A stretch of DNA of 64,000 nt from Rhodohalobacter barkolensis (GTDB taxonomy: Bacteria; Bacteroidota; Rhodothermia; Balneolales; Balneolaceae): positions 248,001 to 312,000 of the forward strand of contig NZ_PISP01000003.1 in the NCBI RefSeq assembly GCF_002834295.1, in the 5' to 3' direction. Shown here piece by piece: positions 1 through 8,712 of this stretch. Position numbers and translations under genes: made by a program. Positions within the stretch are counted from its first letter, which is position 1. The number at the start of each line of letters is the position of its first letter. The notes beneath the pieces were generated by a model. That model was not told the DNA's origin. It made no database searches and worked only from the letters and a program-made list of their open reading frames with translations.

Positions 1-1
1 G

Positions 2-217
2 ACGCTCCTTCCATGGACGGCTATCAGTGAACACAAAGACTCCTGCTCAAATGCAGTCATCAAGGAGTTCGAAGCCCCGATTCCATCCAGAAAAGTTCGG
101 TTAATCTATGGACGAAAGCACCTGAAGAAAACCGTCATTCAGGCTTTTAAAGAATCTATTACCAACTCCATTCCATCCGAGTTGAAGGACAATGATGAGA
201 AGGTCTTGGTTGAATAA
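2..217 (+). CDS. C-terminal end of an OxyR-like LysR regulator (partial)
   Basis: The window opens inside this gene; 71 codons remain before a TAA stop. The fragment reads LPWTAISEHK and then a stretch containing FEAPIPSRKVRLIYGRK followed by KKTVIQAFKESI and IPSELK. That pattern (F-x-x-P-x-P-x-R-x-V-x-L-x-Y, then a basic helix and a short IP-x-x-L tail) matches the end of the effector domain in Bacteroidota OxyR-type LysR regulators, which sense peroxide through cysteines in the missing part. The DNA-binding domain is outside the window, so the assignment rests on the tail alone. A different LysR paralog is possible. Confidence 0.65.
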   Translation, partial: TLLPWTAISEHKDSCSNAVIKEFEAPIPSRKVRLIYGRKHLKKTVIQAFKESITNSIPSELKDNDEKVLVE

Positions 218-241
218 GCCGTACTCTACTACTCTGCGAAA

Positions 242-268
242 GCACTAAATTTTCTCTACATTTAGTGC
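242..268. repeat. Perfect 9-bp inverted repeat after the OxyR-like gene
   Basis: GCACTAAAT and ATTTAGTGC are separated by 9 bases. They lie 24 bases after the OxyR-like stop and about 40 bases before the next start. No U-tract follows on either strand, so it is a weak intrinsic terminator at best. It could be an operator or a mRNA end hairpin. Confidence 0.4.
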
Positions 269-310
269 CACAACTATTTGTTAGCAATTTTATTAGCTCT
301 CTGGCATTTC

Positions 311-748
311 ATGGAAAACTTTTCGACGCAGTGGTTCCTCGCTTTTTATGTATCCCTTGGTACACTTTTGATTAGCTATGGAGTTTTTTTGCTTTTTAAA
401 ACCGATCAAATGAAAGAGTATTTGTTATCGGCAGCTCAGGATGAGACTCCCCCTGCTTCATGGAAAAAATATCTGAAATATCTGCTTTTATTCACCCTCC
501 CGGGCCTGTTTCTTTCTTTTATTCCATTTTCCTGGATAGAGCTTTTGTTTTCACTTTGGGCATTACTGATTATTTTTGTGGCCGGTCAACTTATTTTGGT
601 CTGGCCACACACTTCTAAGGCGATCATTGCAAATAAGGATAACCTGAAACGGAAAATTCGATTTGTAGCCGCAAATATGATGTCAATCGGGCTCATTCTT
701 TTTTTATTATGCTACGTTCTGCTTGAAAGGTCAGGTACTCTTGTATGA
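311..748 (+). CDS. Small integral membrane protein of unknown function
   Basis: The protein is about 145 residues, starting at ATG 311 (MENFSTQWF). A TTG at 278 would add 11 hydrophobic residues. Four membrane segments are visible: FYVSLGTLLISYGVFLLF near residues 9-26, a pair around LLLFTLPGLFLSFIPF and LLFSLWALLIIFVAGQLILVW, and MMSIGLILFLLCYVLL at the end. I recognise no family motif. Its stop overlaps the ATG of the exonuclease gene (ATGA, 745-748), so the two are almost certainly co-translated. Any link to ligase-associated repair is only contextual. Confidence 0.7.
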   Translation: MENFSTQWFLAFYVSLGTLLISYGVFLLFKTDQMKEYLLSAAQDETPPASWKKYLKYLLLFTLPGLFLSFIPFSWIELLFSLWALLIIFVAGQLILVWPHTSKAIIANKDNLKRKIRFVAANMMSIGLILFLLCYVLLERSGTLV

Positions 749-1728
749 TCATCAAAAAAGCCGGCTACCACGGACTCTATTTTCCTGATTTAGGTATCAC
801 GCTGGATGGTTACCATCCTGAAGCAGATTTTTCTTTCGTGAGTCATGCGCACGCCGATCATATGCCGAGAAATAAAAATACCAAAGCGTATGCAACGCCT
901 GCCACTTTAGAATTGATGGACCGCAGGGGTTTTAAAGGAGAAAAATTTAAAATACAGTTTCACGAATCTATCGCGACAGAACAGTTTCGTGCAACTCTCT
1001 ACCCTGCAGGGCATATTCTTGGTTCGGCCATGATTTACATCGAAACCGACGAAGAGTCGATTTTATATACCGGCGACTTCAAGACTCCTCCATCACCCGC
1101 ATCGGAGGGATTCGAGGCTCCTGATCAGGCAGACCTGCTGATAACAGAAGCCACATTCGGCCTTCCCATTTATCGCTGGAAACCCATGGAGGAATTGATA
1201 CAGGAAATTCAAGACTTTGCAATTTCATCCCTGGATGAAGGCTACACTCCCATATTTCTGGGTTACAATCTGGGGAAAGCTCAAGAGATTATGCACATCC
1301 TCGCCCCTTTGGGATTTCCAATGATGATACACGGTGCGGGGTATAAGTTGTGTGATGTTTATGAAAAATATGGAGTAGACCTGGGCAACTATTCCGCCTA
1401 CGACCGCGAAAACTGCGAAGGAAATATTTTAATCACCCCATCCTCAGCTCTCTCTAAAGGATTTGCATCCAACCTATCTAAAACGAAAGTAGCATACTGT
1501 TCGGGGTGGGCGTCGAACGAGTCCAGAAGGACACAGCTTACGGCAGACAAACTAATTCCACTCTCCGATCATCTCGACTTTTTTGAACTCATCAGTTTCT
1601 GTAAGCAACTCTCACCAAAGCACGTTTATGTAACACATACACCTAATCCGGATGTTGTACAGCACTATCTCACAAATGAAGGGATCTCAAGCTCTTTCCT
1701 GAATGTAGAGTATGATTCGGAAGATTAG
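745..1728 (+). CDS. Ligase-associated DNA exonuclease, metallo-beta-lactamase fold
   Basis: This is a 327-residue metallo-beta-lactamase/beta-CASP-like nuclease. The metal site is SHAHADHM (His34, His36, Asp38, His39), followed by PAGHILGSAM (His90) and YTGDFK (Asp111). The length and motif order match the exonuclease family that accompanies bacterial ATP-dependent DNA ligase (TIGR04122-type). Known operons of this type pair the exonuclease with the ligase, a DEXH helicase and a PdeM phosphoesterase for DNA end processing. Here the ligase lies at 4058-5767 on the opposite strand, with a histidine kinase gene in between. It overlaps the upstream membrane gene by 4 bases and the histidine kinase tail-to-tail by 4 bases. 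Confidence 0.9.
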   Translation: MIIKKAGYHGLYFPDLGITLDGYHPEADFSFVSHAHADHMPRNKNTKAYATPATLELMDRRGFKGEKFKIQFHESIATEQFRATLYPAGHILGSAMIYIETDEESILYTGDFKTPPSPASEGFEAPDQADLLITEATFGLPIYRWKPMEELIQEIQDFAISSLDEGYTPIFLGYNLGKAQEIMHILAPLGFPMMIHGAGYKLCDVYEKYGVDLGNYSAYDRENCEGNILITPSSALSKGFASNLSKTKVAYCSGWASNESRRTQLTADKLIPLSDHLDFFELISFCKQLSPKHVYVTHTPNPDVVQHYLTNEGISSSFLNVEYDSED

Positions 1729-3965
1729 CTGGACTCTTGCTTTACCGTTTCCGGTTTAATCTCATCAGAGCTTTTTCCATTTTGATTCTCTAACTCACTC
1801 TTTTTTGCTTTCGGCAGTGTGAAATAGAATGTGGTTCCTGCTTCGTACTCGCTTTCAAACCAAAGCTGTCCGCCGTGACCTTCAATAAACTCCTTACTCA
1901 GATTGAGTCCAAGTCCGCTGCCTTTCTCATTCTTTGTGCCACGAGTTGTGAAATGTGTATTTCCAAATAATTTGGGTTGATCCTCAGGTTTAATTCCCAT
2001 CCCTTCATCGATCACCTGTACTTCAACAAAGCTGCTTTTAAACTCCGCTTTGACGGTAACCGTGTCATCAGCCTGACTGAATTTAATTGCATTTGCAACC
2101 AAGTTTCTAAGAATCAACTTAACTACATCATAATCTGCAGAAACCAGCACGCCTTTAGAGATCTCCATTTGTAAATCCACTCCCTTATAGCTTGCCTGAA
2201 ATCGGATCTGCTCTATTACTGCTTTTGAGGCTTCAAAAAGATCAAACGTACGTTTATTAAGCTGAATTCCGTTCATCTGCGCTTTTGCCCAGGCCAGCAG
2301 ATTATCCATCATATTCGAATTATCCTGAATATTGCGATCCAGAGAGTCCAGTATATTATCCATCTCATCTTTGGAAAGGTCGTGCTCCCGAATCAGATAG
2401 ATCAGGCTTTGGAGTGAACTCAGAGGTCCTCTTAAATCGTGAGCAATAATTGCAAACAGCTTATTCTTGATTTGATTAACCTGTTCCAGCTCATCATTCT
2501 GCTCTTTCACGGTTTTATTCACTTCCCGAATCTTCAAATTCGAATCTTCAAGTTCAGAATTCACCTCTTTTACTTTTCTGTTCGATTTATTCAATACATA
2601 AGCAACAGCCAATAGAAATCCTCCCAAAGAAAAAGCAAAAATGATCAGCCACCGTTGGAGATTGACCCGCGCCTGAACCTCCTGCTGGCGTGCTTCAATG
2701 ATTTCTGCTCGCTGTTCCCTGGTGCGAATATTGAAAAGTGTTTCATATTCGGCTTGAAGCTCTAATTTCTCATCCGTTGATAGAGAATCTTCTAATTCAT
2801 TTAACCGTTCAAGCCATTGCAGCGCCATGGACGCATTCCCGGCTTCTTTATACACATCGTATAATCTGTTGTACGACTCTTTTTGAAGCCCCCGATATCC
2901 TCTCTCTTCGGCCAGTGACTGTGCCCTTGCAAACCACCGGGCAGCAGCTCCATAATTTCCCTGTTCAGCCTCCAGGTCACCTAAACTGATTGTACTGTTA
3001 TATTGCCCTTCGATACTCCCCAACCGACGGGTCTCCTCCAGGGTGAAAAGAAATATCTCCTCTGACCGAGCAAAATTTCCTCTTTTCGATTCCATTCTGG
3101 CAAGGTTATAGTATATCCTCACTGCCCCCAAGCGATCATTTGCTTCATCGGTTAGGTTCAGAGCTTCCCGGTAATAATCCTCAGCTAAATCATACTCTTC
3201 TATGGCAGTATAAAGATTCCCTTTATTCACCATCACCCTTTTCAGGTTTACGGTGTGGCCAATAGCCCTGCTCACATCTTCTGATGTATCCAGATAAAAA
3301 GAGGCTTGATCGTAATCAGCCATATCTACAAACAAGTGGCCAATATTGTTAGTAGTAATGGCAATGAATGTTGAGTCTTCTTGCTGTTCTGCGAATACCA
3401 ATGCATCGTAATAGTTACGCATGGCTTCAATATCTTCCCCCATGGATCTGTATACTGAACCAAGATTCATTCTTAATCCGGCAACCTGATCTTCCCTGCC
3501 TAATGAGTCAGCAAGCGATATCGCATCTTCAAAAATTTGTGACGAAAGCTCCAGATCACCCGCCATTTGATGGGCCGTTGCCTTTAGGTTGTATAATCTG
3601 TTACGATTTTCGGGGGCAACATCTAACAAATCTGCCTGATCAAACATTATTATCGCAGAGTCCGGCGCTTCCTGAGACAGATATAGTGATCCTAAATTCA
3701 GCAGAATGTCGAACTGGGGTTCATCCTTTTCACTGTCCAGGCGGTCTGAAACTTCAAAACCAAGTAGTAACCACTCTTTTGCTTCGGCAAACTCTCCTTG
3801 CCGGGTAAGCCTTTCGCCCAGTTCGCTAAGAGAATAAACCGTTTCCGGTGTAGTAATAGCCGGATTTACATTAGCCCTCAGGCTGTCTAAATCAGCCTGT
3901 TGTGCATATACCACTCCCTGGAAAAGTAACAGGAGAAAAATGTTCAGGTTGAGCAGTACCCGCAT
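1725..3965 (-). CDS. TPR-repeat sensor histidine kinase
   Basis: The 746-residue protein has a signal peptide (NIFLLLLFQGVVYAQ) and a periplasmic array of tetratricopeptide repeats over about residues 40-400. One transmembrane helix (LIIFAFSLGGFLLAVAYVL, about 440-458) and a coiled coil to about 500 follow. The HisKA domain has the phospho-acceptor in FAIIAHDLRGPL (His509). The HATPase domain shows the N box (NLVANAIKF) and G boxes (DEGMGI, GSGLGLNLSKEF). No receiver or response regulator is adjacent, so it is an orphan sensor. The TPR region suggests sensing through protein-protein contact, but the ligand cannot be read from the sequence. The gene lies 92 bases downstream of the ligase and converges on the exonuclease gene. 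Confidence 0.93.
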   Translation of the reverse strand: MRVLLNLNIFLLLLFQGVVYAQQADLDSLRANVNPAITTPETVYSLSELGERLTRQGEFAEAKEWLLLGFEVSDRLDSEKDEPQFDILLNLGSLYLSQEAPDSAIIMFDQADLLDVAPENRNRLYNLKATAHQMAGDLELSSQIFEDAISLADSLGREDQVAGLRMNLGSVYRSMGEDIEAMRNYYDALVFAEQQEDSTFIAITTNNIGHLFVDMADYDQASFYLDTSEDVSRAIGHTVNLKRVMVNKGNLYTAIEEYDLAEDYYREALNLTDEANDRLGAVRIYYNLARMESKRGNFARSEEIFLFTLEETRRLGSIEGQYNSTISLGDLEAEQGNYGAAARWFARAQSLAEERGYRGLQKESYNRLYDVYKEAGNASMALQWLERLNELEDSLSTDEKLELQAEYETLFNIRTREQRAEIIEARQQEVQARVNLQRWLIIFAFSLGGFLLAVAYVLNKSNRKVKEVNSELEDSNLKIREVNKTVKEQNDELEQVNQIKNKLFAIIAHDLRGPLSSLQSLIYLIREHDLSKDEMDNILDSLDRNIQDNSNMMDNLLAWAKAQMNGIQLNKRTFDLFEASKAVIEQIRFQASYKGVDLQMEISKGVLVSADYDVVKLILRNLVANAIKFSQADDTVTVKAEFKSSFVEVQVIDEGMGIKPEDQPKLFGNTHFTTRGTKNEKGSGLGLNLSKEFIEGHGGQLWFESEYEAGTTFYFTLPKAKKSELENQNGKSSDEIKPETVKQESS

Positions 3966-4057
3966 TCGTAAGTTGGCTAGTTTATGTTAGATACTTCTAA
4001 TATATAAGAATATTCCCAATAAGAGTATTTATATCGTATTAATCAAATAGATTGTAT

Positions 4058-5767
4058 TTAAGGGTTGAAATAAAATGAGGGATTATCCCCTTGAACCAAT
4101 CTCTCTTTTTCTAACCGCTTCTGATATAGCTCTTCAACATCTTTCAAGGAATCGGCATCATTTGGTGAAAGATCCCATCGAATTCGTTTAAAACGAGGCA
4201 GTCTGAGTGTATATCCGGCCTTAGTTCTCTTATTCACCTGTATATCATCAAACTCAAGCTCAATCACTAATCCAGGCAGCAAACCCAGTGTTGGGCCATA
4301 CCTCTCAACCGTTAGTTTTTTAATCTCAGTATTCAATCTTTTCAATTCTTCATCTGTATATCCGCCATACGCTTTACCAATCGGTATAAATTCTTCCTCA
4401 TATCTTTCATCCTCTTTTACTGATATGCCAAGTGTAAAATCAGAATACAGTCCACCTCGTTTGCCGCTGCCGGCGTGGGCATACATCATCACTGTATCAA
4501 GACTCCCTCCCGGCTTTTTAACTTTCAGCCAGGATTTCCCACGTTGACCATATTCGTATGCAGATCCCTTCTTTTTTAGCATCAATCCTTCGTTCCCATG
4601 GGCAAGCGCGCGATCAAAGAGTTCATCCAGCCGATCGGATTCATTTAGCTCAAACTGGTTGGAAATGGGTATGGCATGACTTGCAGCCAGCTGTTCAAGC
4701 ATCTCTCTTCTCTGGTTTAAGGTTTGACCAAATACAGGAACATCATCCATGAAAAGCAGATCATAGGCAATGAAAAGAACGGGCAACTCCTTTACTATTT
4801 TTTTTGATGGCTTCTTTAAACCCATCCTTTTTTGAAGCAGCTGAAACGGCTGGATTTTATCGCCATAATAGACACAAATCTCTCCATCCAGCACTACGCT
4901 TCCCAGCTCTCTATCATTAAAAAAATCCTGAACTTCCGGAAAGGAGTGCGTGATGACATTCAAATCCCTTGAGTAGATCTCAACCCTGTTTCCTGAATAG
5001 TGAACCTGTGCCCTCATACCGTCAAATTTTTCCTCGGCAATATAATCCGACAGATTCTTTACAGCCCGGCTCTCAATCGGTGAAGCCAGCATAAATGACA
5101 ACGGATGGAACTGTTTGAATTCCGCTTCACCCAATCTCTCTTCACTTGCCAAAACAGCAGTTTGCCCAATACTTCCCGTAATCATATGGGCATATCGAAC
5201 CTCATTCTTTTTGTACCCGAACGCTTTGGCAATCGCAGCGACTACGCTTTTAGTTTCAAATCCAATTCTGAGTGAACCCTGCCCTAACATCCGGATGGAG
5301 TATTTTACCTCAACTGGATGCATTTTCATCCACATTTTTTGCAGCAACTCCATTTTGTCATTTCGTGATGAGACCTCAAGCAGCTCGTTAAAGAGCCTGC
5401 TCATCTCCTGAAGTGAAATATTTTCAGATGTTCTTTTTTCAATAGCCTTTGGAATATTATCGAATAATCTCTCAATGGTCTCAGAATTACTCCCTGTAGC
5501 CGTTCTGCAAGGTTTATAAACCAGATCGTAATCGATTTCACAAAACTCTGAGGCGGCCAATCCGGCCGTTCTGCTCCCCACCGATGCACGCTTCCCGCTG
5601 ATGCTTGAAAATGCTCCCTCACCGACAAATTGAGCAGCAAATTCTATCTCATCTGTAGCTTCCAGAGCTTTTAGATACTCTGCAAAAATCGAAATTTTGG
5701 CATTTGTGCCCCGGGTTTCACGAATCTTCTGAATCGTATGGCACAGTTCATAAAAAGTAGCAGACAT
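4058..5767 (-). CDS. ATP-dependent DNA ligase
   Basis: The 569-residue enzyme seals DNA nicks through an AMP-lysine intermediate. The nucleotidyltransferase motif I is EEKFDGMRAQ, with the reactive Lys at residue 247. Later motifs include LDGEICVY, EGLMLKKKGSAYEYG and SWLKVKK, and an OB-fold ends with GYTLRLPRFKRIRWD. The roughly 230-residue N-terminal helical domain and the overall length match the bacterial ligase (TIGR04120-type) that works with the MBL-fold exonuclease at 745-1728. It starts 6 bases after the hemW stop and is probably transcribed with it. The helicase and PdeM partners are not in this window. The replicative NAD-dependent ligase is presumably elsewhere. Confidence 0.93.
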   Translation of the reverse strand: MSATFYELCHTIQKIRETRGTNAKISIFAEYLKALEATDEIEFAAQFVGEGAFSSISGKRASVGSRTAGLAASEFCEIDYDLVYKPCRTATGSNSETIERLFDNIPKAIEKRTSENISLQEMSRLFNELLEVSSRNDKMELLQKMWMKMHPVEVKYSIRMLGQGSLRIGFETKSVVAAIAKAFGYKKNEVRYAHMITGSIGQTAVLASEERLGEAEFKQFHPLSFMLASPIESRAVKNLSDYIAEEKFDGMRAQVHYSGNRVEIYSRDLNVITHSFPEVQDFFNDRELGSVVLDGEICVYYGDKIQPFQLLQKRMGLKKPSKKIVKELPVLFIAYDLLFMDDVPVFGQTLNQRREMLEQLAASHAIPISNQFELNESDRLDELFDRALAHGNEGLMLKKKGSAYEYGQRGKSWLKVKKPGGSLDTVMMYAHAGSGKRGGLYSDFTLGISVKEDERYEEEFIPIGKAYGGYTDEELKRLNTEIKKLTVERYGPTLGLLPGLVIELEFDDIQVNKRTKAGYTLRLPRFKRIRWDLSPNDADSLKDVEELYQKRLEKERLVQGDNPSFYFNP

Positions 5768-5773
5768 ATTTGT

Positions 5774-6910
5774 TTAACCCTTTGAGAGAAGATCTACTAT
5801 TAAGAGATCAGCAAGTTTCAATCCATTTGGTGTCAATCTCACAACGTCGTCCGTTATCGTCAACATTCCATTACGCTCTTGGTAGTCAAGCCAATTTTTC
5901 TGGCTTTCGTTAAACTGATAACCATATCGATTTATGAGTTCTCCCGAGCCAACTCCCCACTTGGTTCGCAATCCCAGCATCAATCGTTCTTCAGCAAGTG
6001 TTTGCAGTGAAAGCTCTTCCGGCTCATCCGAAATTGAAGATGCACGATCCAGATAGTGTTTGATATCAGGTTGATTCTCCCATCGTTTAGCACCATCCTC
6101 TGTCCACCAAAAAGAGTGAGCCGCCGGACCTAAACCGAGGTAATTCTTATGATTCCAGTAGTTGCTGTTATGTACAGCTTCTTTTCCGGGCTTTGAAAAA
6201 TTACTCACTTCATATTGATATATTCCTGCAGAACTCAGTTTTTCGAGCAACAGATCAAAATGTTCAGCCACAGACTCATCCTCAGGAGGTTTTATTCTGC
6301 CCAGTTGAACCTGCTTTCCTAATCGCGTTTGAGGTTCCACAGTAAGTGAGTATGCTGAAATATGCGGTGGATCGAACTGCAGCAGCTGATCGATATCTCT
6401 CTCCAGCATCTCGGGAGTCTGCCCGGGATTTCCGTAGATTAAATCTGCTGTATATGTTGGGAAACCCGCCTTATGAAGATTTTCCAGGGCCTGGAGTGCT
6501 TCCTTTTTGGTATGTGCCCTGTGCATAAACTGAAGTATTTCTTCGTCGAAAGATTGAACCCCCATGCTGGCACGATTAACTCCCAAATCCAGCAGTGAAT
6601 GCAGATAGCCGGGTGTAACATCATCCGGATTCATCTCCATCGTTACTTCAGTCGTATTCAGCTGAAATACGTTGTCTACAGCATCAAATATTCTCTTCAG
6701 CTGTTTTGATGAGAGTTGCGATGGTGTCCCACCTCCAATGTAGATCGTTTCAATTACTTCATCTGACAGCGGAGTATTGGCATAGGACTGGATTTCATCA
6801 ATCAGGGAGTCCGTAAATGGCTCAATTAAGCTTTTTCGGGTTACGAAATAGAAATCACAATAACTGCAGGCCTGCTTACAAAATGGGATATGTATGTAAA
6901 GTCCGGCCAT
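5774..6910 (-). CDS. hemW: HemW-like radical SAM heme chaperone
   Basis: The 378-residue protein begins MAGLYIHIPFCKQACSYCDF, with the radical-SAM cluster cysteines C11, C15 and C18 (CxxxCxxC). The SAM-binding GGGTPS motif follows, and later PHISAYSLTVEP and the HemN C-terminal domain (WGVGSGELINRYG). It lacks the long N-terminal extension of true HemN and fits HemW, which inserts heme into respiratory proteins. Older annotations call this family coproporphyrinogen III oxidase. A strong terminator lies between it and the gene upstream, so it probably has its own promoter within about 17 bases of that hairpin or inside it. It leads into the ligase gene. Confidence 0.9.
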   Translation of the reverse strand: MAGLYIHIPFCKQACSYCDFYFVTRKSLIEPFTDSLIDEIQSYANTPLSDEVIETIYIGGGTPSQLSSKQLKRIFDAVDNVFQLNTTEVTMEMNPDDVTPGYLHSLLDLGVNRASMGVQSFDEEILQFMHRAHTKKEALQALENLHKAGFPTYTADLIYGNPGQTPEMLERDIDQLLQFDPPHISAYSLTVEPQTRLGKQVQLGRIKPPEDESVAEHFDLLLEKLSSAGIYQYEVSNFSKPGKEAVHNSNYWNHKNYLGLGPAAHSFWWTEDGAKRWENQPDIKHYLDRASSISDEPEELSLQTLAEERLMLGLRTKWGVGSGELINRYGYQFNESQKNWLDYQERNGMLTITDDVVRLTPNGLKLADLLIVDLLSKG

Positions 6911-6926
6911 AAAATACTATTGAATC

Positions 6927-6955
6927 AAAAAAGCACGGATTTACCGTGCTTTTTT
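6927..6955 (-). terminator. Rho-independent terminator after the gamma-carbonic anhydrase gene
   Basis: A perfect 12-bp stem (AAAAAAGCACGG paired with CCGTGCTTTTTT) closes a 5-base loop. It ends the minus-strand operon of the DsbA-like protein and gamma-carbonic anhydrase just before hemW. It is symmetrical and could work in both directions. Confidence 0.85.
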
Positions 6956-6966
6956 ACTAAACGCAG

Positions 6967-7515
6967 TTACTGCCTGGGGGTATAGAAAGGATTGGTTTCG
7001 TAAGAATCCACCTGCCGATAAGTACGCTGATACTTCACATAATTCTCAGCCGATTCCCGGATTGATTGGATCTCCTCATCGGTTAATTTCCGATGTTGTT
7101 TGGCCGGAGATCCCATGTACATATATCCAGACTCCAGAACTTTACCGGGTGGTACAAGTGTACCGGCTGCAACGATCACATCCGAATGAATCACAGCCTC
7201 ATCCAATATGGTTGCGTGAATTCCAATCAATACCCGATCATGGATCGTGCATCCGTGCACCATCGCATTGTGGCCAATCGTCACGTCACTTCCGATTTTT
7301 GTGGGCCCGGTTTGATTCATGACATGAATAGAGGCGTTGTCCTGAATATTGGTTCGCTCACCAATTTCAATCCAGTTTACGTCACCTCTAATCGTGGAGT
7401 TGAACCATATGGAACTGTTCTCACCAATGGTTACATCTCCAATAATGTCTGCACTTGGAGCCACAAATACAGACTCATCGAATTGTGGAGACTTTTTTAA
7501 AAATTGATATACCAT
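6967..7515 (-). CDS. Gamma-carbonic anhydrase family protein
   Basis: The 182-residue protein is a left-handed beta-helix with hexapeptide repeats (SADIIGDVTIGENSSIWF, TKIGSDVTIGHNAM and others). Three candidate zinc ligands are present at the expected spacing: His64 (SIHVMN), His82 and His87 (GHNAMVHGC). These correspond to the trimeric gamma-class/YrdA-type enzymes. The Cam-specific N-terminal acidic loop is absent, so the protein may be a weak carbonic anhydrase or act on another substrate. The C-terminal alpha-helix (TDEEIQSIRESAENYVKYQ) is typical of YrdA relatives. It is 3 bases downstream of the DsbA-like gene and therefore in its operon. Confidence 0.88.
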   Translation of the reverse strand: MVYQFLKKSPQFDESVFVAPSADIIGDVTIGENSSIWFNSTIRGDVNWIEIGERTNIQDNASIHVMNQTGPTKIGSDVTIGHNAMVHGCTIHDRVLIGIHATILDEAVIHSDVIVAAGTLVPPGKVLESGYMYMGSPAKQHRKLTDEEIQSIRESAENYVKYQRTYRQVDSYETNPFYTPRQ

Positions 7516-7518
7516 CCT

Positions 7519-8130
7519 TTAAGAGCGATACATATAGAGTTCAACCATAGACTTAAACTGGTCGTAATTCTGAGGGTTTTGCCGTAAACGCTGGCCGTTG
7601 ATGAAGAAAGTAGGCGTTGCATTTACCTGACGCCGAATTCCTTCCTGTCGCTGGCTTTCAACCCGCTGGCGAATTTCTTCCGACTCCAGATCTGCTTCAA
7701 ACTGCTCCATGTCTAACTCGATCTCCTCAGCAAAATCGGTGAAGTAGTTACGGGCATCACCCTGCGACCATGCTTCCTGATATTCAAAAATCAGATCATG
7801 CATCTCTTTGTATTTTCCCTGTTCCCGGGCAGCTTCAGCAGATCGGGCTGCAAGCTCTGCAAATTGATGTCCGCTTAGCGGGAAATGACGATATTCGAAC
7901 TCAATCATGTCGCCAAATTCTCTTTCCAACTCTTCCTGAGCAGGAATGTAGGCTTTACATGCCGGACATTGATAGTCGCTGTATTTCAGGATATGAACTT
8001 TCTGTGGTTCACCTCGCTCGGCTGTAGCTGAGCCATTGTCTGAATTATTATTTAATCCGTAGTAGAGAACACCGGCAGCAATTACTACAAAAGCTACCAA
8101 AGCAATAATTTGTATGTTTTTCTTATTCAT
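7519..8130 (-). CDS. Membrane-anchored DsbA-family thiol oxidoreductase
   Basis: The 203-residue protein has an N-terminal hydrophobic anchor (IIALVAFVVIAAGVLYYGL) and then a thioredoxin fold with active site CPAC (Cys55-Cys58). The helical insertion and the cis-proline segment (NATPTFFINGQRL) follow, as in the DSBA-like thioredoxin family (DsbA/BdbD/DsbG relatives). It should act outside the cytoplasmic membrane in disulfide formation or exchange. No vitamin K epoxide reductase or DsbB partner is adjacent. The gamma-carbonic anhydrase gene follows after 3 bases. Confidence 0.9.
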   Translation of the reverse strand: MNKKNIQIIALVAFVVIAAGVLYYGLNNNSDNGSATAERGEPQKVHILKYSDYQCPACKAYIPAQEELEREFGDMIEFEYRHFPLSGHQFAELAARSAEAAREQGKYKEMHDLIFEYQEAWSQGDARNYFTDFAEEIELDMEQFEADLESEEIRQRVESQRQEGIRRQVNATPTFFINGQRLRQNPQNYDQFKSMVELYMYRS

Positions 8131-8216
8131 AATAGGGGAAAGAGTATGATCTTATTGATATTTTGCGAATTGATAACGGTGAATATAAGAAGAGATTACC
8201 GAGTGTTCCCGAAATT

Positions 8217-8651
8217 TTAATTTTCAGATTTTTGAAGCTTCGATCTGTATGCCATGGCGTAGATTTTCATCTGCTTGATCATCGAAGCCAATCCATTGGA
8301 TCGTGTGGGGGAAAGATGCTCTTGCATCCCAATTTTCTGAATAAAATTCGGATTATGGCTCAGAATCTCATCGGGAGTTTCACCTGAATAAAACCGAACC
8401 ATCAACGCCACTAAACCTTTTGTTATTGCGGCATCGCTGTCTGCTTTGAAAATCACCTGATCGCCATCCAGTTCGGTGTGAAGCCAAACCTGCGATTGAC
8501 AACCGCGTACCAGATTCTCATCCACTTTATACTTCTCGTCAAGCGGTTCCAGTTTTTGGCCAAGTTTAATGATGTGTTTGTAGCGTTCCGGCCAGTCGTC
8601 AAGTGCTTCAAATTCCCGGATAATCCGGTCCTGTTTTTCTTCTATTGTCAT
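8217..8651 (-). CDS. sufE: SufE sulfur-acceptor protein
   Basis: At 144 residues this is a standard-length SufE. SufE takes persulfide sulfur from the SufS desulfurase and passes it to the SufBCD scaffold for Fe-S assembly. The acceptor cysteine is Cys51 in LVRGCQSQVWLH, and the downstream GLVALMVRFYSGETPDEIL and LSPTRSNGLASM blocks match the family. No other suf gene lies nearby, so this copy is away from the suf operon. A consensus-like promoter element sits directly upstream. Confidence 0.95.
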   Translation of the reverse strand: MTIEEKQDRIIREFEALDDWPERYKHIIKLGQKLEPLDEKYKVDENLVRGCQSQVWLHTELDGDQVIFKADSDAAITKGLVALMVRFYSGETPDEILSHNPNFIQKIGMQEHLSPTRSNGLASMIKQMKIYAMAYRSKLQKSEN

Positions 8652-8667
8652 AGCTTTAACTTTTTTT

Positions 8668-8675
8668 CAAAGTTA
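8668..8675 (-). promoter_or_regulatory. Putative Bacteroidota-type -7 element for sufE
   Basis: On the minus strand this reads TAACTTTG, an exact match to the TAnnTTTG -7 consensus of the Bacteroidota housekeeping sigma factor. It lies 16 bases upstream of the sufE ATG, which would give a very short leader. No clear -33 TTTG is present. Confidence 0.5.
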
Positions 8676-8712
8676 CAAAAAAACAGGGGAAATATTGGGT
8701 GTAGAGCAAGCT

